Positions 5,783 to 5,936 of a stretch of 5,936 bases of DNA are shown here, piece by piece (positions within the stretch are counted from its first letter, which is position 1; every line of letters starts with the position of its first letter). The notes below the pieces were generated by a model, which was not told where the DNA came from, did no database searches, and was given only the letters and a program-made list of their open reading frames with translations. Origin of the DNA: Thermoplasmata archaeon (GTDB lineage: Archaea > Thermoplasmatota > Thermoplasmata > Thermoplasmatales > Thermoplasmataceae). The stretch is from contig JAKAAA010000065.1 in the NCBI GenBank assembly GCA_021797295.1, forward strand, positions 1-5,936, in the 5' to 3' direction. The position numbers and the translations under genes were made by a program.

Positions 5783-5936
5783 ATGATATTCATTTACCTG
5801 ATCATGCCCGTGATGGTGATCGGCCTGTCCATTCTTATAGCATCACTTCACATGGTTGCCCCTGATCACTGGACTCCGATTTTGTCATATTCCATAGGCA
5901 AAAAACTCAAACTCAGGAAAACCGGTTTTATATCAT
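5783..5936 (+). CDS. Membrane protein with HX4DH motif, nickel/cobalt transporter-like (3' end outside window)
   Basis: Only the first 51 residues are inside the window and the frame is still open at the edge, so the gene is cut by the window and not shown to be broken. Residues 2-22 (starting IFIYLIMPVMVIGLS) form a hydrophobic membrane segment. Next comes H23-MVAP-D28-H29, an exact H-X4-D-H. That signature defines the metal-binding helix of NiCoT permeases and also occurs in the related NicO/RcnA families, where GL-HA-xPDH is typical; APDHW here is close to that. A basic stretch, KKLKLRK at 40-46, probably lies in the cytoplasm. Transport of Ni or Co, in or out, is inferred from so short a stretch and remains tentative; other multi-pass proteins with a PDH motif are possible. 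The ATG at 5783 is preferred over internal Met codons (residues 8 and 11) because the TATA box is correctly spaced. The gene is divergent from the molybdopterin gene. Confidence 0.6.
   Translation, partial: MIFIYLIMPVMVIGLSILIASLHMVAPDHWTPILSYSIGKKLKLRKTGFIS

Overview
The window looks like ordinary chromosome from a moderately AT-rich archaeon, most likely one of the Thermoplasmatales (Ferroplasma, Acidiplasma or Cuniculiplasma type). This placement rests on four things. Arg and Ile codons are mostly AGG/AGA and ATA. TATA boxes sit about 24-29 nt upstream of start codons with little or no leader, so many transcripts would be leaderless. There is a DUF763 protein of a type common in archaea. 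The genes present suit a heterotrophic acidophile. No search was possible, so the lineage is an inference.

Layout from left to right. Positions 1-605 (+) hold the C-terminal half of a DUF763 family protein whose start lies outside the window. Positions 706-2661 and 2658-4190 (+) hold a translationally coupled pair, hyuA-hyuB, the two subunits of an ATP-dependent hydantoinase/5-oxoprolinase type enzyme. Positions 4304-5059 (+) hold an exonuclease III family AP endonuclease (xth) with its own promoter. Positions 5064-5672 (-) hold a small soluble molybdopterin-binding oxidoreductase of the sulfite-oxidase fold, convergent with xth and separated from it by only 4 nt. From 5783 (+) to the window end is the start of a membrane protein with the HX4DH signature of the nickel/cobalt transporter families, transcribed divergently from the molybdopterin gene.

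How the genes work together: only hyuA and hyuB clearly form one functional unit. They overlap by 4 nt, and HyuA (ATP-binding, actin-like fold) and HyuB together would hydrolyse or otherwise process a cyclic amide such as 5-oxoproline or a hydantoin. The DUF763 gene and xth are both plausibly DNA-related but are separate transcription units. The molybdopterin gene and the putative metal transporter share a 110-bp divergent promoter region. That region holds the best unexplained signals here: a 20-bp near-palindrome between the transporter's TATA box and its start codon, and an 8-bp direct repeat with an 11-bp period in the molybdopterin gene promoter.

I see no tRNA, rRNA, CRISPR array, insertion sequence or phage gene, and no clear sign of a new multi-gene system. 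All gaps between genes are under 120 nt.
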